From NCBI GenBank assembly GCA_046704385.1, contig JBJKSB010000009.1, forward strand, positions 124,001-188,000: a DNA stretch of 64,000 nt, in the 5' to 3' direction. Position numbers and translations under genes: made by a program. Below, piece by piece: positions 1-9,065 of the stretch. The first letter of the stretch is position 1. Every line of letters starts with the position of its first letter. Source of the stretch: GH45 sp046704385 (GTDB taxonomy: Bacteria; Bacteroidota; Bacteroidia; Bacteroidales; SZUA-534). Under the pieces are notes generated by a model. The model made no database searches, had not been told where the DNA came from, and saw only the letters and a list, made by a program, of their open reading frames with translations.

Positions 1-750
1 AATTTAGGCGGTTTAATTGCCGCTAATATTGCCGAAAGCATTCCGGGAGCCCGTGCCTTTATTGCCAATCCTGTTGTTGTTGATGAATTACAGGATGTTG
101 CCAGAATTTCAGGACATCCCGAAATCGACAGAGTATCTATTTTTCACGCGTTAAATCAAAAAGCTATTGCTCGGCAATTTGCCAAAAGCAGGGATACCAG
201 GTATGAAGACCTTAACTTAATTGTTGCACATTTGGGTGGAGGAATCTCTGTTGGTGCCCATTATCGTGGTAAAGTAATTGATGTTAACAATGGACTTGAC
301 GGCGATGGACCATTTTCGCCCGAACGTTCTGGTACTTTACCGGCCGGACAACTGGTAAGGCTTTGTTATAGTGGAAAATACACATACGAAGAGATGAAGA
401 AGCAGTTAACCGGAAAAGGTGGTTTAATGGCTTATTTCGGAACAAATTCTTCATATGATATTGAAATGCGCGCCAAAGAAGGCGATGAAAAGGCCAAATT
501 AATACAGGATGCCATGGCTTACCAAATTGGCAAAGCTATTGGTGAAATGGCTACCGTGCTTTATGGTGAAGTACATGGTATTATTATTACAGGTGGAGTG
601 GCTCATAATAAGGAATTAATTACCTACATCCGAAATATGGTTGGTTTTATTGCTCCGGTTTTTGTGTATCCTGGTGAGGATGAAATGTCAGCGCTGGCTA
701 TGAACGGTTTACTTGTTATGAAAGGGGAACTGGAACCTAAAGCTTACTAA
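1..750 (+). CDS. buk: Butyrate kinase, 3' part (left end truncated)
   Basis: The open frame runs unbroken from base 1 and has no start in the window, so the N-terminus is missing; 249 codons are visible of the roughly 350 usual for the family. The enzyme converts butyryl phosphate and ADP to butyrate and ATP in the cytosol, the last step of one butyrate fermentation route. Family features include NLGGLIAANIA at the edge, the glycine-rich phosphate-binding segment HLGGGISVGAH, the DGDGPFSPERSG stretch and the C-terminal ITGGVAHNKEL nucleotide-binding loop of the acetate/butyrate kinase superfamily. A phosphotransbutyrylase gene is commonly the upstream partner and may lie just outside. A propionate or branched-chain acyl kinase is the alternative. 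The next gene converges on it with only 7 bases between. Confidence 0.93.
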   Translation, partial: NLGGLIAANIAESIPGARAFIANPVVVDELQDVARISGHPEIDRVSIFHALNQKAIARQFAKSRDTRYEDLNLIVAHLGGGISVGAHYRGKVIDVNNGLDGDGPFSPERSGTLPAGQLVRLCYSGKYTYEEMKKQLTGKGGLMAYFGTNSSYDIEMRAKEGDEKAKLIQDAMAYQIGKAIGEMATVLYGEVHGIIITGGVAHNKELITYIRNMVGFIAPVFVYPGEDEMSALAMNGLLVMKGELEPKAY

Positions 751-757
751 AATCAGG

Positions 758-1468
758 TTACGGAGTACTTATAGATACTGGTATTATTTTTCCGTTAAAC
801 ATTTTGTGGCCATTTAAGGCAAATTCAGCAATGTATTCAGACATTTGTTCCGCTGTAGTGGGAGCCTCGTAACCCGGAAAAGCTTCGGCCAGCATTTTAG
901 TGGCAACTGCACCCAATGCCAGGCAGTTGAATTTAATTTGAGTATCCTTAAACTCTTCAGCTAAACTTTCTGTAAGTATAGCAATAGCACCTTTACTTGA
1001 TGAATAAGCTGCCAATCCTGGAAATTTAATACTCCCCTGGTAACCGCCCATACTGCTTATATTTATAACATGGGCATTATCTGATTTTTTTAGCAAGGGT
1101 AAAAGGCACCTAACCAATTCAAAGGGAGCAAAAACATTGGTTTTGTAAATGCGTTCAATTTCTTCAGGCTGGGTGTTTTCGAAAGGTTTATTTATTAAGT
1201 AGCCTGCATTATTAACTATAATGTCAATATGGTCGGTTTCCTTACCCATTTCTGAAACCAAATCTTTAATTTTATCAATCTCCGAAAGATCGAAACCCAA
1301 TGGAAATAACCTGGTTTGCAAATTTATTTTTTGTGATTTGGCGGCAATTAACTGCAGGCTTTTTTCATTGCGTGCTGTTAAAAACAGGTTGTGATTTCCT
1401 TTTTCAGAAAAACGATAAATTAATTCTTTCCCAATTCCCCGGCTTGCTCCGGTAACTAAAATATTCAT
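758..1468 (-). CDS. SDR family NAD(P)-dependent oxidoreductase
   Basis: This 236-residue protein is a classical short-chain dehydrogenase/reductase. It has the Rossmann glycine motif TGASRGIG near residues 6-13, the NNAG motif near 86-89, a catalytic Ser near 138-139 and the YxxxK pair Y155/K159. The size is normal for the family. It probably oxidises or reduces an alcohol/carbonyl substrate in the cytosol; the substrate cannot be deduced. It converges on butyrate kinase and is divergent from the small outer-membrane-type protein that follows, so it is probably monocistronic. Confidence 0.9.
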   Translation of the reverse strand: MNILVTGASRGIGKELIYRFSEKGNHNLFLTARNEKSLQLIAAKSQKINLQTRLFPLGFDLSEIDKIKDLVSEMGKETDHIDIIVNNAGYLINKPFENTQPEEIERIYKTNVFAPFELVRCLLPLLKKSDNAHVINISSMGGYQGSIKFPGLAAYSSSKGAIAILTESLAEEFKDTQIKFNCLALGAVATKMLAEAFPGYEAPTTAEQMSEYIAEFALNGHKMFNGKIIPVSISTP

Positions 1469-1504
1469 ACTGCTACTTTGTAGTTTAATGAAAATAAAAA
1501 TAAA

Positions 1505-1512
1505 TAAATTTG
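1505..1512 (+). promoter_or_regulatory. Bacteroidota-type -7 element (TAAATTTG)
   Basis: An exact match to TAnnTTTG sits 43 bases before the ATG at 1555; a TTTG at 1477-1480 could be the -33 element, although the spacing of 24 is a little long. It overlaps the alternative TTG start at 1510, which argues for the downstream ATG. Confidence 0.4.
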
Positions 1513-1554
1513 ATCATACAAACTTTACTAAATTCGAATTGTTTTTCAATTAAA

Positions 1555-2094
1555 ATGAAAGTTATGTCCAGGTTTTTGATTTTTATTAGTCTTTTAATTT
1601 GTTCTCAGGTTAGCTTAGGTCAGGGAGCCATCAAAAAAACCCGAAGTTTAAGTGATAAAGTTTTTTTTGGTGGTGGCATGGGACTGCAATTCGGTACCCT
1701 GACGGCGATTGAATTTTCTCCAATGGTGGGCTATACACCGGTAAACAATCTGTACCTTGGATTGAAAGGTAAATATGAATTTTTAAAAAATAGTAACCTT
1801 GATGCTTCAACAACGATATACGGAGGGAGTTTTTTTGCTATGTATGCTTTCTACCAGTCCGTAGTTGCTTATGGTGAATTTGAAGCTTTAAATCTTGAAT
1901 CAGTTTATTTTGACCCACTACAGATTCATGGATCACGTGATAGATATTGGGCTAAAACACCATTGATAGGAGGGGGCTTCATTCAGCCTGTTGGCGAACG
2001 ATCAAAAATTTTGCTGCTTTTATTGTGGAACATTGACGAATCGTATGGCTCGTATTATTCCAATCCAATTGTAAGAGTTTCATTTTTATTTTAA
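1555..2094 (+). CDS. Exported protein, probable small outer-membrane beta-barrel
   Basis: I start at the ATG at 1555 (179 residues) rather than the in-frame TTG at 1510, because the ATG directly precedes a signal peptide (basic start, then FLIFISLLICSQVSLG) and a -7 promoter element overlaps the TTG. The mature part has alternating hydrophobic/polar stretches rich in Gly, Tyr and Phe and ends in VRVSFLF, with the terminal aromatic residue typical of outer-membrane barrels. No enzyme motif is visible and I do not recognise the family. The next gene, an antiporter, begins 11 bases after the stop, so they may be cotranscribed. Confidence 0.7.
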   Translation: MKVMSRFLIFISLLICSQVSLGQGAIKKTRSLSDKVFFGGGMGLQFGTLTAIEFSPMVGYTPVNNLYLGLKGKYEFLKNSNLDASTTIYGGSFFAMYAFYQSVVAYGEFEALNLESVYFDPLQIHGSRDRYWAKTPLIGGGFIQPVGERSKILLLLLWNIDESYGSYYSNPIVRVSFLF

Positions 2095-2105
2095 CTAATA
2101 ACTGA

Positions 2106-3332
2106 ATGTTGAATTTAAACGCATATGCCCTGATTATTGCTTGCAGTGTGATAGTTATTATCTCATATTTTTATGGATTAATTGCCCGTAAAACTAATAT
2201 TCCCAGTGTTCTGATGCTTTTAGTTACGGGAATTTTAATTCATTTGGTTTTAAAATATATGGGTATTCCGGGTATCGATTTGTTACCGGTTCTCGAAGTT
2301 TTTGGAATTGTGGGGCTTATAATGATTGTGTTGGAAGCTTCACTTGATCTGGAACTGAACCATGAAAAACGGCCACTAATTCTGAATTCTTTTTTTATTT
2401 CAATCTTATCCCTTTTAATAGGCACGTTTGCTGTGGCTTTAATATTCATTTCTATTTGGCACATTGATTTGGTGAACGCTATGCTTTATGCTATTCCTTT
2501 ATCAATAATGAGTAGTGCTATTGTAATACCCAGTGTTAATAATATACATAAAAGCAAAAAGGAATTTCTGATTTACGAAAGCACCCTTTCCGATATTCTG
2601 GGTATTATGTTTTTTTATTTGTTAATCCAAAGCTTTGAAGCCGATAGTGTTGGAGAAATAGCACTGTCGGTATTAACAAATATTTTATTGACCCTTGCTG
2701 TATCGGTAGTGGCAAGTTATGGGTTGATATATATATTTCATAAGCTTGAGAATAGCATCCGGTTATTCCTTTTAATTGCTGTTTTGATTTTATTATATGC
2801 TCTGGGTAAATTATTTCACTTGTCATCGTTGTTAATAATTCTGGCGTTTGGATTAGTGCTAAACAACCGCAAGTTGTTTTTACTCGGTCGGTTTAAAAGA
2901 TATATGAATGATGAGGCTCTTGATAAGGTTTATGATCAACTAAAGCTGGTTACGATTGAATCAAGTTTTATAGTTAGGACTTTCTTTTTTGTGATTTTTG
3001 GAATGACTATTTTATTCCACAGTCTGATTGATGTTAATGTATTGATAATAAGTATTTTATTGATTGCGGTACTCTATGGAATTCGTTGGATAATATTGAA
3101 AGTATTTTTGCGAAGGGCCTTCACGCTGGAGCTGTTAACGGCTCCTCGCGGATTGATTACTATTCTTCTGTTCTTCAGTATTCCTGATGAATTCAAGGTG
3201 GCTGAATTTGACAATGGAATTTTATTATTTCTGATTATTATATCGAGTATATTGATGACTATCGGATTGGTAAAATATGGTAAACGGCAAACTGGTGGCG
3301 ATACGTTTGCAGATAATAATTCCGTTAATTAG
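2106..3332 (+). CDS. Cation:proton antiporter (CPA family membrane domain)
   Basis: This 408-residue, almost wholly hydrophobic protein has about a dozen membrane segments and looks like a Na+/H+ exchanger domain. Visible family features are the early segment with IPSVLMLLVTGILI, the later LLIILAFGLVLNN segment and the conserved APRGLITILLFF near the C-terminus. No cytoplasmic TrkA-N or TrkA-C regulatory domain follows, so this is the transport core alone. It would exchange Na+ or K+ for protons across the inner membrane. It may be cotranscribed with the preceding exported protein. The ion specificity is not readable from the sequence. Confidence 0.82.
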   Translation: MLNLNAYALIIACSVIVIISYFYGLIARKTNIPSVLMLLVTGILIHLVLKYMGIPGIDLLPVLEVFGIVGLIMIVLEASLDLELNHEKRPLILNSFFISILSLLIGTFAVALIFISIWHIDLVNAMLYAIPLSIMSSAIVIPSVNNIHKSKKEFLIYESTLSDILGIMFFYLLIQSFEADSVGEIALSVLTNILLTLAVSVVASYGLIYIFHKLENSIRLFLLIAVLILLYALGKLFHLSSLLIILAFGLVLNNRKLFLLGRFKRYMNDEALDKVYDQLKLVTIESSFIVRTFFFVIFGMTILFHSLIDVNVLIISILLIAVLYGIRWIILKVFLRRAFTLELLTAPRGLITILLFFSIPDEFKVAEFDNGILLFLIIISSILMTIGLVKYGKRQTGGDTFADNNSVN

Positions 3333-3396
3333 TCAAACAAAAGCAATGTTTTATTTGTATCAGGGAGCAAATAACCATATTCTTAGTTATAAAAAT

Positions 3397-3427
3397 TTTG
3401 AATAACGGTTTATTGAGTGTTACTTTG
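3397..3427 (+). promoter_or_regulatory. Putative promoter of the FKBP gene
   Basis: TTTG at 3397-3400 and TTACTTTG at 3420-3427 are separated by 19 bases, matching the Bacteroidota -33/-7 pattern with one mismatch in the -7 box. The predicted start of transcription is about 34 bases before the ATG at 3468. Confidence 0.4.
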
Positions 3428-3467
3428 CATGAATTTATAAGTTTTAATTAAACATTTAGTTGCAGTT

Positions 3468-4001
3468 ATGGTTGTTTCAAAAGACAAAATGGTTTCAGTT
3501 ATATACGAACTTAAATATGACGATGCCGATGCCCAGTTGATAGAAAAAGTTGAGAATGATAATCCGCTTACATTTTTATTTGGGACAGGTAAAATGCTAG
3601 AGCATTTTGAGAAAAATTTACAAGGTTTATCTTCAGGTGATTTATTTAATTTTAAATTGACTTCAGATGAAGCTTATGGCCCGGTTACCGAACAAGCCAT
3701 TGTTGAGGTTCCAATGCAGGCTTTTGAAGTTGATGGTAAGGTTGATCAGGAACTTGTTAAACTTGGTAATACTATTCCAATGATGGATAGTTATGGAAAC
3801 AGGTTACATGGAATAGTTCTTGAAATTACCGATTCACAGGTTAAAATGGATTTTAACCATCCACTGGCTGGTGAAGATTTACATTTTAAAGGAAAAGTAG
3901 TTGAAGTAAGGGATGCCAAACCTGAAGAGTTAACAGAAAGTTGTAGTTCAGGAAGCTGTGGAACAAGCAGTTGTGGTGATGGCGGATGCTGTGGATGCTA
4001 A
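3468..4001 (+). CDS. FKBP-type peptidyl-prolyl isomerase, SlyD-like, with Cys-rich tail
   Basis: This 177-residue protein resembles the SlyD branch of FKBPs: an N-terminal FKBP half (VSVIYELKYDDADAQLIEK), GTGKMLEHFEKNLQGLSSGD, an insert-in-flap domain around residues 70-125 and a closing FKBP strand (HFKGKVVEVRDAKPEE). It would act in the cytosol as a cis-trans prolyl isomerase and chaperone. The tail (about residues 157-177) has six Cys in 21 residues with Gly/Ser and no His; SlyD tails normally bind Ni or Zn through His and Cys, so a thiol-only metal site is inferred. A strong terminator follows. Confidence 0.88.
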   Translation: MVVSKDKMVSVIYELKYDDADAQLIEKVENDNPLTFLFGTGKMLEHFEKNLQGLSSGDLFNFKLTSDEAYGPVTEQAIVEVPMQAFEVDGKVDQELVKLGNTIPMMDSYGNRLHGIVLEITDSQVKMDFNHPLAGEDLHFKGKVVEVRDAKPEELTESCSSGSCGTSSCGDGGCCGC

Positions 4002-4028
4002 TGATGATTTTATAATATCAGCATAATC

Positions 4029-4058
4029 AAAAAACCCGGAAATTCCGGGTTTTATTTT
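4029..4058. terminator. Bidirectional rho-independent terminator
   Basis: An 11-bp stem (AAAACCCGGAA / TTCCGGGTTTT) is flanked by A and T runs and lies between the converging FKBP and cold-shock genes, so it can serve both strands. Confidence 0.85.
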
Positions 4059-4253
4059 TTATGCTAATTCAACATTTATAGCGATGGGCCCTTTTTCGCC
4101 ATCGGTTATATCGAATTTTACATTTTGATCAGGTTCAAGCGACTTAATTTTTTTTAAGCCTGACTTATGAACAAAAATGTCCTTATTCTCTTCATTTACA
4201 ATAAAACCAAAGCCTTTGGTTTCATTATACCATTTTACTTTTCCGTTGTACAT
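4059..4253 (-). CDS. Cold-shock domain protein (CspA family)
   Basis: At 64 residues this is a single cold-shock domain with both RNA-binding motifs, KGFGFI (RNP1) and DIFVHKS (RNP2), preceded by the typical GKVKWYNETKG strand. It would bind single-stranded RNA or DNA and act as an RNA chaperone in the cytoplasm. It begins 27 bases after the stop of an RRM protein on the same strand, so the two are probably one transcript of small RNA-binding proteins. Nothing in the sequence shows whether it is cold-induced. Confidence 0.95.
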   Translation of the reverse strand: MYNGKVKWYNETKGFGFIVNEENKDIFVHKSGLKKIKSLEPDQNVKFDITDGEKGPIAINVELA

Positions 4254-4280
4254 TGCAATAAATATTTAGGGATTTTGAGC

Positions 4281-4526
4281 TTATTCACGTGAGCGGGCTA
4301 CATTTACAACCATTTTCCGACCCATAAATTCTGATCCGTTTAAATTTTCAATTGCGTTTTGTCCTTCAGTGTCATCTGGCATCTCAACAAAGCCAAAACC
4401 TTTGCTGCGGCCTGAAAGTTTATCCTGAATCAGTTTAACCGAATCAACAGTGCCAAATTCAGAAAATGCTTCTTTTAGTTTGTTTTCATCAACCTTATAA
4501 TTTAGGTTGCCAACGTAAATGTTCAT
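4281..4526 (-). CDS. RRM-domain RNA-binding protein
   Basis: This 81-residue protein is a single RNA recognition motif with RNP2 (IYVGNL) near the N-terminus and RNP1 (KGFGFVEM) near residues 42-49, ending in a short basic stretch. Such free-standing RRM proteins are known in Bacteroides and cyanobacteria and bind single-stranded RNA. It lies upstream of and probably cotranscribed with the cold-shock gene. Bacteroidota generally lack a typical Hfq, so these proteins are candidates for the global RNA chaperone role; that is inference. Confidence 0.93.
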   Translation of the reverse strand: MNIYVGNLNYKVDENKLKEAFSEFGTVDSVKLIQDKLSGRSKGFGFVEMPDDTEGQNAIENLNGSEFMGRKMVVNVARSRE

Positions 4527-4703
4527 AGTAAATAAATAATAAGTTAATAATCGTAATAATATTCAACCTAAATGTTAAGGTTTTATCAAAATGCTCTTTT
4601 TTAATTTTTATAAATTTACAACAATAATTTATTAATGTTAAAAATCCCTAAATAATTTTAAGACAAAAGGTTTCGAATTCGATCAAAACCTTTTGTGTTT
4701 TTT

Positions 4704-6815
4704 TTAGTTCAGGCCTCTCCGGTTAAGCAGTGCGTCAATTTTTGGATCAGCACCTCTGAATTTACGATAAAGATCCATTGCATCCTCAGTTCCACCTAAT
4801 TCTAAAATGTTGGTTCTAAATGCAGCTGCAGTGGTTTTGTCAAATATTCCGTGTTCCTTAAAGTCTTCAAAAGCATCAGCATCAAGCACTTCAGCCCAAA
4901 CATAATCGTAATATCCGGCAGAATAACTGCTTCCTGAGAATATATGCAGAAAATAAGTGCTTCGGTAACGAGGATCAATTTCAGGAATTAAATGGATTTT
5001 ATCCATACTTTGTTTTTCAAATTTATTTACATCTAAATTAACTTCTTGATTCAGAGTATGGTAATCCATGTCCAGATAGCAGGCAGCCAAATATTCAGTA
5101 GTCATAAAACCCTGGTTAAATTTGCCTGATTTTTCAATTTTTTTTATGAGTTCGTCGGGTATTATTTCGCCGGTTTGGTAATGTTTTGCGTAATGTTTTA
5201 ATACTTCAGGAGCCATGGCCCAGTTTTCCATAATTTGTGAGGGTAACTCAACAAAATCCTGGGGAGTGTCGAGGCTGGCATAATGTTTATTACTAAATAA
5301 GCCATCAAGGCTGTGACCAAATTCATGGAACATGGTTTGTGTTTCGTCTACACTTAAAAGTGCCGGAGTGTCGCCAACAGGTTTTGAAAGGTTATAAACC
5401 ACTGACATGATTGGTAAAATACGTTTGCCATCTTTATATCGCTCTTCTCTGAAACTGGTACACCAGGCTCCTTGTTGTTTATTGTCGCGTGGAAAATAAT
5501 CGAGATACAAAATACCAATATCATCACCATTTGATTCCTTAGCCAGATAAACTTCACAATCAGGATTATATACCGGCATACTATCCAGCCTGGTAAAAGT
5601 AATACCATATAGTTTGTTTGCTACCCAAAACATTCCATCGCGAACATTTTCAAGTTTTAGGTAAGGTCGTAAATCATTTTCATTAAATGCATATTTTTGT
5701 TCCTTTACTTTAGCTTGATAATATGGGTAGTCCCAGGCCTCTACCTTGAAATGATTTCCTTCAGCATCAATTATTTTTTGCATATTCGCAACTTCGTTTT
5801 TGGCAACTCTAAGCGCCGGAGTCATTAACTTATCAAGTAAATTGTAAACATTTTCAGGAGTTTTTGCCATGTTTTCTTCAAGCATAAATTCAGCATGATT
5901 TTTATATCCCAGCAAATGAGCCCTCTCAATTCTGAGATTTACAATTTCATTTACATTTTTTTTATTATCGAGTGAATCATTGTGATCACCCTTGGTTATA
6001 TAAGCTTTATATATTTTTTCGCGAAGATTCCTGTTTTTGGCATTTTCAAGAAAAGGTAACATGCTTGGTTTATGGATGGTGAAAACCCATTTGTTTTCAT
6101 AGCCTTTTTCGATAGCAGTTTTTCTTGCTGCATTAATTGCATTTTCGGGTAGTCCTTCCAGATCTTTTTCATTGTCAATAACCAGCTCGAAACGGTTATT
6201 TTCTTCAAGTACATTATCGCTGAAGCGAAGGAATAATAACGATAATTGTTTATTTATTTCCCTGAAACGTTCCCTGTTTTTGTTTTTAAGGTTTGCACCG
6301 CCTCTTATAAAATCACGATAGGTTTTTTTAAGCAAGGTTTGTTGTTCGGTTGTCAAATTCAGATTATTACGGTTGTCATACACTTTTTTTATTTTTGAAA
6401 ACAAAGTGGAATCGAGTCTGATATCGTCCCGATGACTTGCCAGCATTGGAAATACTTTTTTTGAAATTTCCTTTAAGGTATCGCTTGTTGCTGCCTCAGT
6501 CATATTAGAGAATACGCTGCCAACCTTGCGTAAAAGTTCACCGCTGTTTTCGAAAGCTTCAATGGTATTTTCAAAAGTTGGTTCATCAGTGTTTTCATCA
6601 ATTTTACTGATATTATCTTTTTGAATCTTCATAGCTTCAGTAAAAGCCGGAACATAGTGTTCAGGTTTAATTTGATCAAAAGGCGGAACGCCATACGGAG
6701 TTGTAAAATCAGATAACAGTGGATTGTTCATAGATTCAGTTTTTACATTGGTTGAATTGCATGATATCATCACTGTTATAGTGACTAAAATCATTCCCCA
6801 TAGAATATTTTTCAT
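4704..6815 (-). CDS. dcp: M3 family metallopeptidase (peptidyl-dipeptidase Dcp-like), lipoprotein
   Basis: The 703-residue length fits the M3A peptidases (thimet oligopeptidase/Dcp group). The zinc motif HEFGH is at residues 497-501, with the probable third ligand E523 in FVELPSQ. The N-terminus is a lipoprotein signal ending at Cys19 (VTVMISC), so the mature enzyme is probably anchored in the cell envelope, unlike the cytosolic E. coli Dcp. It should trim dipeptides from the C-termini of oligopeptides in the periplasm. An oligopeptidase A-like specificity is possible. It stands alone, with about 180-200 empty bases on either side. Confidence 0.92.
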   Translation of the reverse strand: MKNILWGMILVTITVMISCNSTNVKTESMNNPLLSDFTTPYGVPPFDQIKPEHYVPAFTEAMKIQKDNISKIDENTDEPTFENTIEAFENSGELLRKVGSVFSNMTEAATSDTLKEISKKVFPMLASHRDDIRLDSTLFSKIKKVYDNRNNLNLTTEQQTLLKKTYRDFIRGGANLKNKNRERFREINKQLSLLFLRFSDNVLEENNRFELVIDNEKDLEGLPENAINAARKTAIEKGYENKWVFTIHKPSMLPFLENAKNRNLREKIYKAYITKGDHNDSLDNKKNVNEIVNLRIERAHLLGYKNHAEFMLEENMAKTPENVYNLLDKLMTPALRVAKNEVANMQKIIDAEGNHFKVEAWDYPYYQAKVKEQKYAFNENDLRPYLKLENVRDGMFWVANKLYGITFTRLDSMPVYNPDCEVYLAKESNGDDIGILYLDYFPRDNKQQGAWCTSFREERYKDGKRILPIMSVVYNLSKPVGDTPALLSVDETQTMFHEFGHSLDGLFSNKHYASLDTPQDFVELPSQIMENWAMAPEVLKHYAKHYQTGEIIPDELIKKIEKSGKFNQGFMTTEYLAACYLDMDYHTLNQEVNLDVNKFEKQSMDKIHLIPEIDPRYRSTYFLHIFSGSSYSAGYYDYVWAEVLDADAFEDFKEHGIFDKTTAAAFRTNILELGGTEDAMDLYRKFRGADPKIDALLNRRGLN

Positions 6816-7022
6816 AGCTGATTTGTTGTATTAAAAAGATGATTATTCAATAAAAATTTTCAAAGTTCGATTATTAGCAGCGTGAAAGTAGTTAATTAAA
6901 GCCTATTCGCAAATTTATTTGAACCTGTTATACATGCAGAAATTATCTGTATAAACGTTTTTAATATAAATCCTTGATTTCGTAAAACTCAGGTTAATGT
7001 GTTGATAAACAAATAATTATAT

Positions 7023-8942
7023 TTAATTTACCAGAAGTTGTTTTAGGGTAGTAATGAAGTTGTTTTTGTCAAAAGGTGATTTTAGCATACCATCACAGTT
7101 GTTTTCATCTATTTCATCGTTGTTGTATGATTGATCTTTTGGAATATGAACCAGCAATGGCAGTCCGGGGTATGTTTTTTTAATGATTTTTGCTACCTGG
7201 AATCCGCTCATATCTGGTAACGTAGTATTCATAACCACCATCTCAATCTCGGGGTGTTCTTTTAATGTATCAAGCGCCTGAAAACCTGTATCAACATATA
7301 TCAGATTTGAATTTATCTCCTGAAGAATTTGGTTCATTTCCCGATTTTCCCAGGCATTTTTACCCACAATAATAAAAGTTTTATTTGAATAACCTGTTCT
7401 GGTTCCCTTGGTAAGTATATTTTCAGGTTGGTTTCTGAAAATTACCGGTATTGAAACATTGAATGTAGCACCATTACCAGGCGATGAAATAAACTCAATA
7501 TTACCATATAATAAGTCAATTAATCCTTTGGCAATTGATAAACCTATACCTGTTCCTCCATATCTTCTGCTGTTTCCTTGTTCAATCTGTCTGAACGATT
7601 CATAAATCTCGTTATTTACTTTTTTAGGTATTCCAACGCCACTATCCTGTACAACAATGTTTAAGATATCATTTTCTAAAAGTGAAAAAATGATCATTAT
7701 TTTTCCTTTTTCAGTAAATTTTATGGCGTTATCGATAAGTTTCGATGCAATTTCATCCAGACAATCTATATCAGTTATTATTTTACAAGGGGTTGGGAAT
7801 TTACGTGTGAATATTACTTTAACACTGGTTTCACGTTTGATAAATATTTCGCGGGTGAATTTTTCCTCTAATTGGTCCATAAATTCATTTAAATCCAACA
7901 ATCTGGGATAAATAGTAAATTGGCCCGATTCAATTTTTGCCATATTAATAATATCCGAAATAGTATCGAGTAAGCTATTGGTACTTGATTGAATAATTCC
8001 CAGGTAATTTTTTTTATCCTCAGCTGAAATATTATTGTTGGCAATCAGTGAAGCAAATCCCACAATAGCATTCATGGGTGTTCGTATTTCGTGCGACATG
8101 TTTGATAAAAAGCTTGATTTAAGTCTGTCAGCTTCTTCGGTCTTCTTTTTTGCTTCGCTTAATAGCACATTGGTTTTCTCTAAATTTAAATTAGCTTCTT
8201 TTAATTGTTTGTTTATTTCCTCGTATTCTTTATTTAGAATTTTAGTTTCCTCAAACTGTTCAGTAAGCAGTAAATCAGCTTTTTCCCTGGATTCAATTTC
8301 TTTCGATAAAAGTTTATTCAGTTTAGCAAGTGTCGATTTATTATTCACCGTGTCTTTAATTTTTGCTACAAGAAAATGAAGTATTCTTTGCCAAAAAATC
8401 ATGATAATTCCTGTCACTAATAAAAAAACCAGGATGGCCATTATCCAGGCAGACAAGGCTTTAGTATAGCTTGAAATATTGATGTCGAGCTTGATTTTAT
8501 TTGTAAGAAACAACCATGAGGTAACTACCTGTGTAACAAATGATCCGATAAAGACAATAATTCCCCATCTTGTATTGATTAAAATACCGGTCACAATTGT
8601 AAATAAAAGAAAAAAATACATCCCCTGCGAAAATAATCCAAAGGTGAGCATAGCTGATGTTCCCAGTACATATAGAATGAATAAAAAGAATATGGTTTTA
8701 AAGAGGTATGGTATCTTTTTTCGAATAAAGAAAATCGTTAAAAAAGCGCCAACAATAGCAATTTGAATATAATTTACCGGCCTAACACCCAGATCGATAG
8801 CACGATACAGCGAACCCGCCAGGCCAAACCACATGAAGATGCTAAAAATCCAATATAATAAGTCAATTAACTTTTCTTTAATTAGGTCAATCTCCTGATA
8901 AATTTCCGCTTCAGTATTTTCTGTGTCGTGACTGTTTATCAT
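7023..8942 (-). CDS. Hybrid sensor histidine kinase with degenerate receiver
   Basis: The 639-residue protein has about six membrane segments (residues 28-190), a coiled coil (about 200-275), a HisKA domain with the phospho-accepting His at 284 (SNMSHEIRTPMN), an HATPase domain with N box (LIDNAIKFTEKG), G1 (DSGVGIP) and G2 (GGTGIGLS), and a C-terminal receiver-like domain (about 520-639). In that receiver the phosphorylatable Asp is Asn572 (MNTTLPDMSG), the usual acidic pair after strand 1 is Gly527-Lys528, and the conserved Lys-Pro is displaced (KSPF). The kinase core looks intact but the receiver probably cannot be phosphorylated. No response regulator gene is adjacent. The signal is unknown. 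Confidence 0.9.
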   Translation of the reverse strand: MINSHDTENTEAEIYQEIDLIKEKLIDLLYWIFSIFMWFGLAGSLYRAIDLGVRPVNYIQIAIVGAFLTIFFIRKKIPYLFKTIFFLFILYVLGTSAMLTFGLFSQGMYFFLLFTIVTGILINTRWGIIVFIGSFVTQVVTSWLFLTNKIKLDINISSYTKALSAWIMAILVFLLVTGIIMIFWQRILHFLVAKIKDTVNNKSTLAKLNKLLSKEIESREKADLLLTEQFEETKILNKEYEEINKQLKEANLNLEKTNVLLSEAKKKTEEADRLKSSFLSNMSHEIRTPMNAIVGFASLIANNNISAEDKKNYLGIIQSSTNSLLDTISDIINMAKIESGQFTIYPRLLDLNEFMDQLEEKFTREIFIKRETSVKVIFTRKFPTPCKIITDIDCLDEIASKLIDNAIKFTEKGKIMIIFSLLENDILNIVVQDSGVGIPKKVNNEIYESFRQIEQGNSRRYGGTGIGLSIAKGLIDLLYGNIEFISSPGNGATFNVSIPVIFRNQPENILTKGTRTGYSNKTFIIVGKNAWENREMNQILQEINSNLIYVDTGFQALDTLKEHPEIEMVVMNTTLPDMSGFQVAKIIKKTYPGLPLLVHIPKDQSYNNDEIDENNCDGMLKSPFDKNNFITTLKQLLVN

Positions 8943-9065
8943 TTCATTACAGTAAGTAACCTTTATAAATTTAGCTTTTTTTCTTTAATATAAGAATTTA
9001 TAACATGCCAACGTAATGTTCTGAATTTTTGCTGTTAATCAGTCTCCATTTACCAGTAACATAAT

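Noticed and set aside
1510..1554. TTG-initiated N-terminal extension of the small outer-membrane-type protein
   Set aside because: It overlaps a -7 promoter box and would put 15 residues before a good signal peptide.
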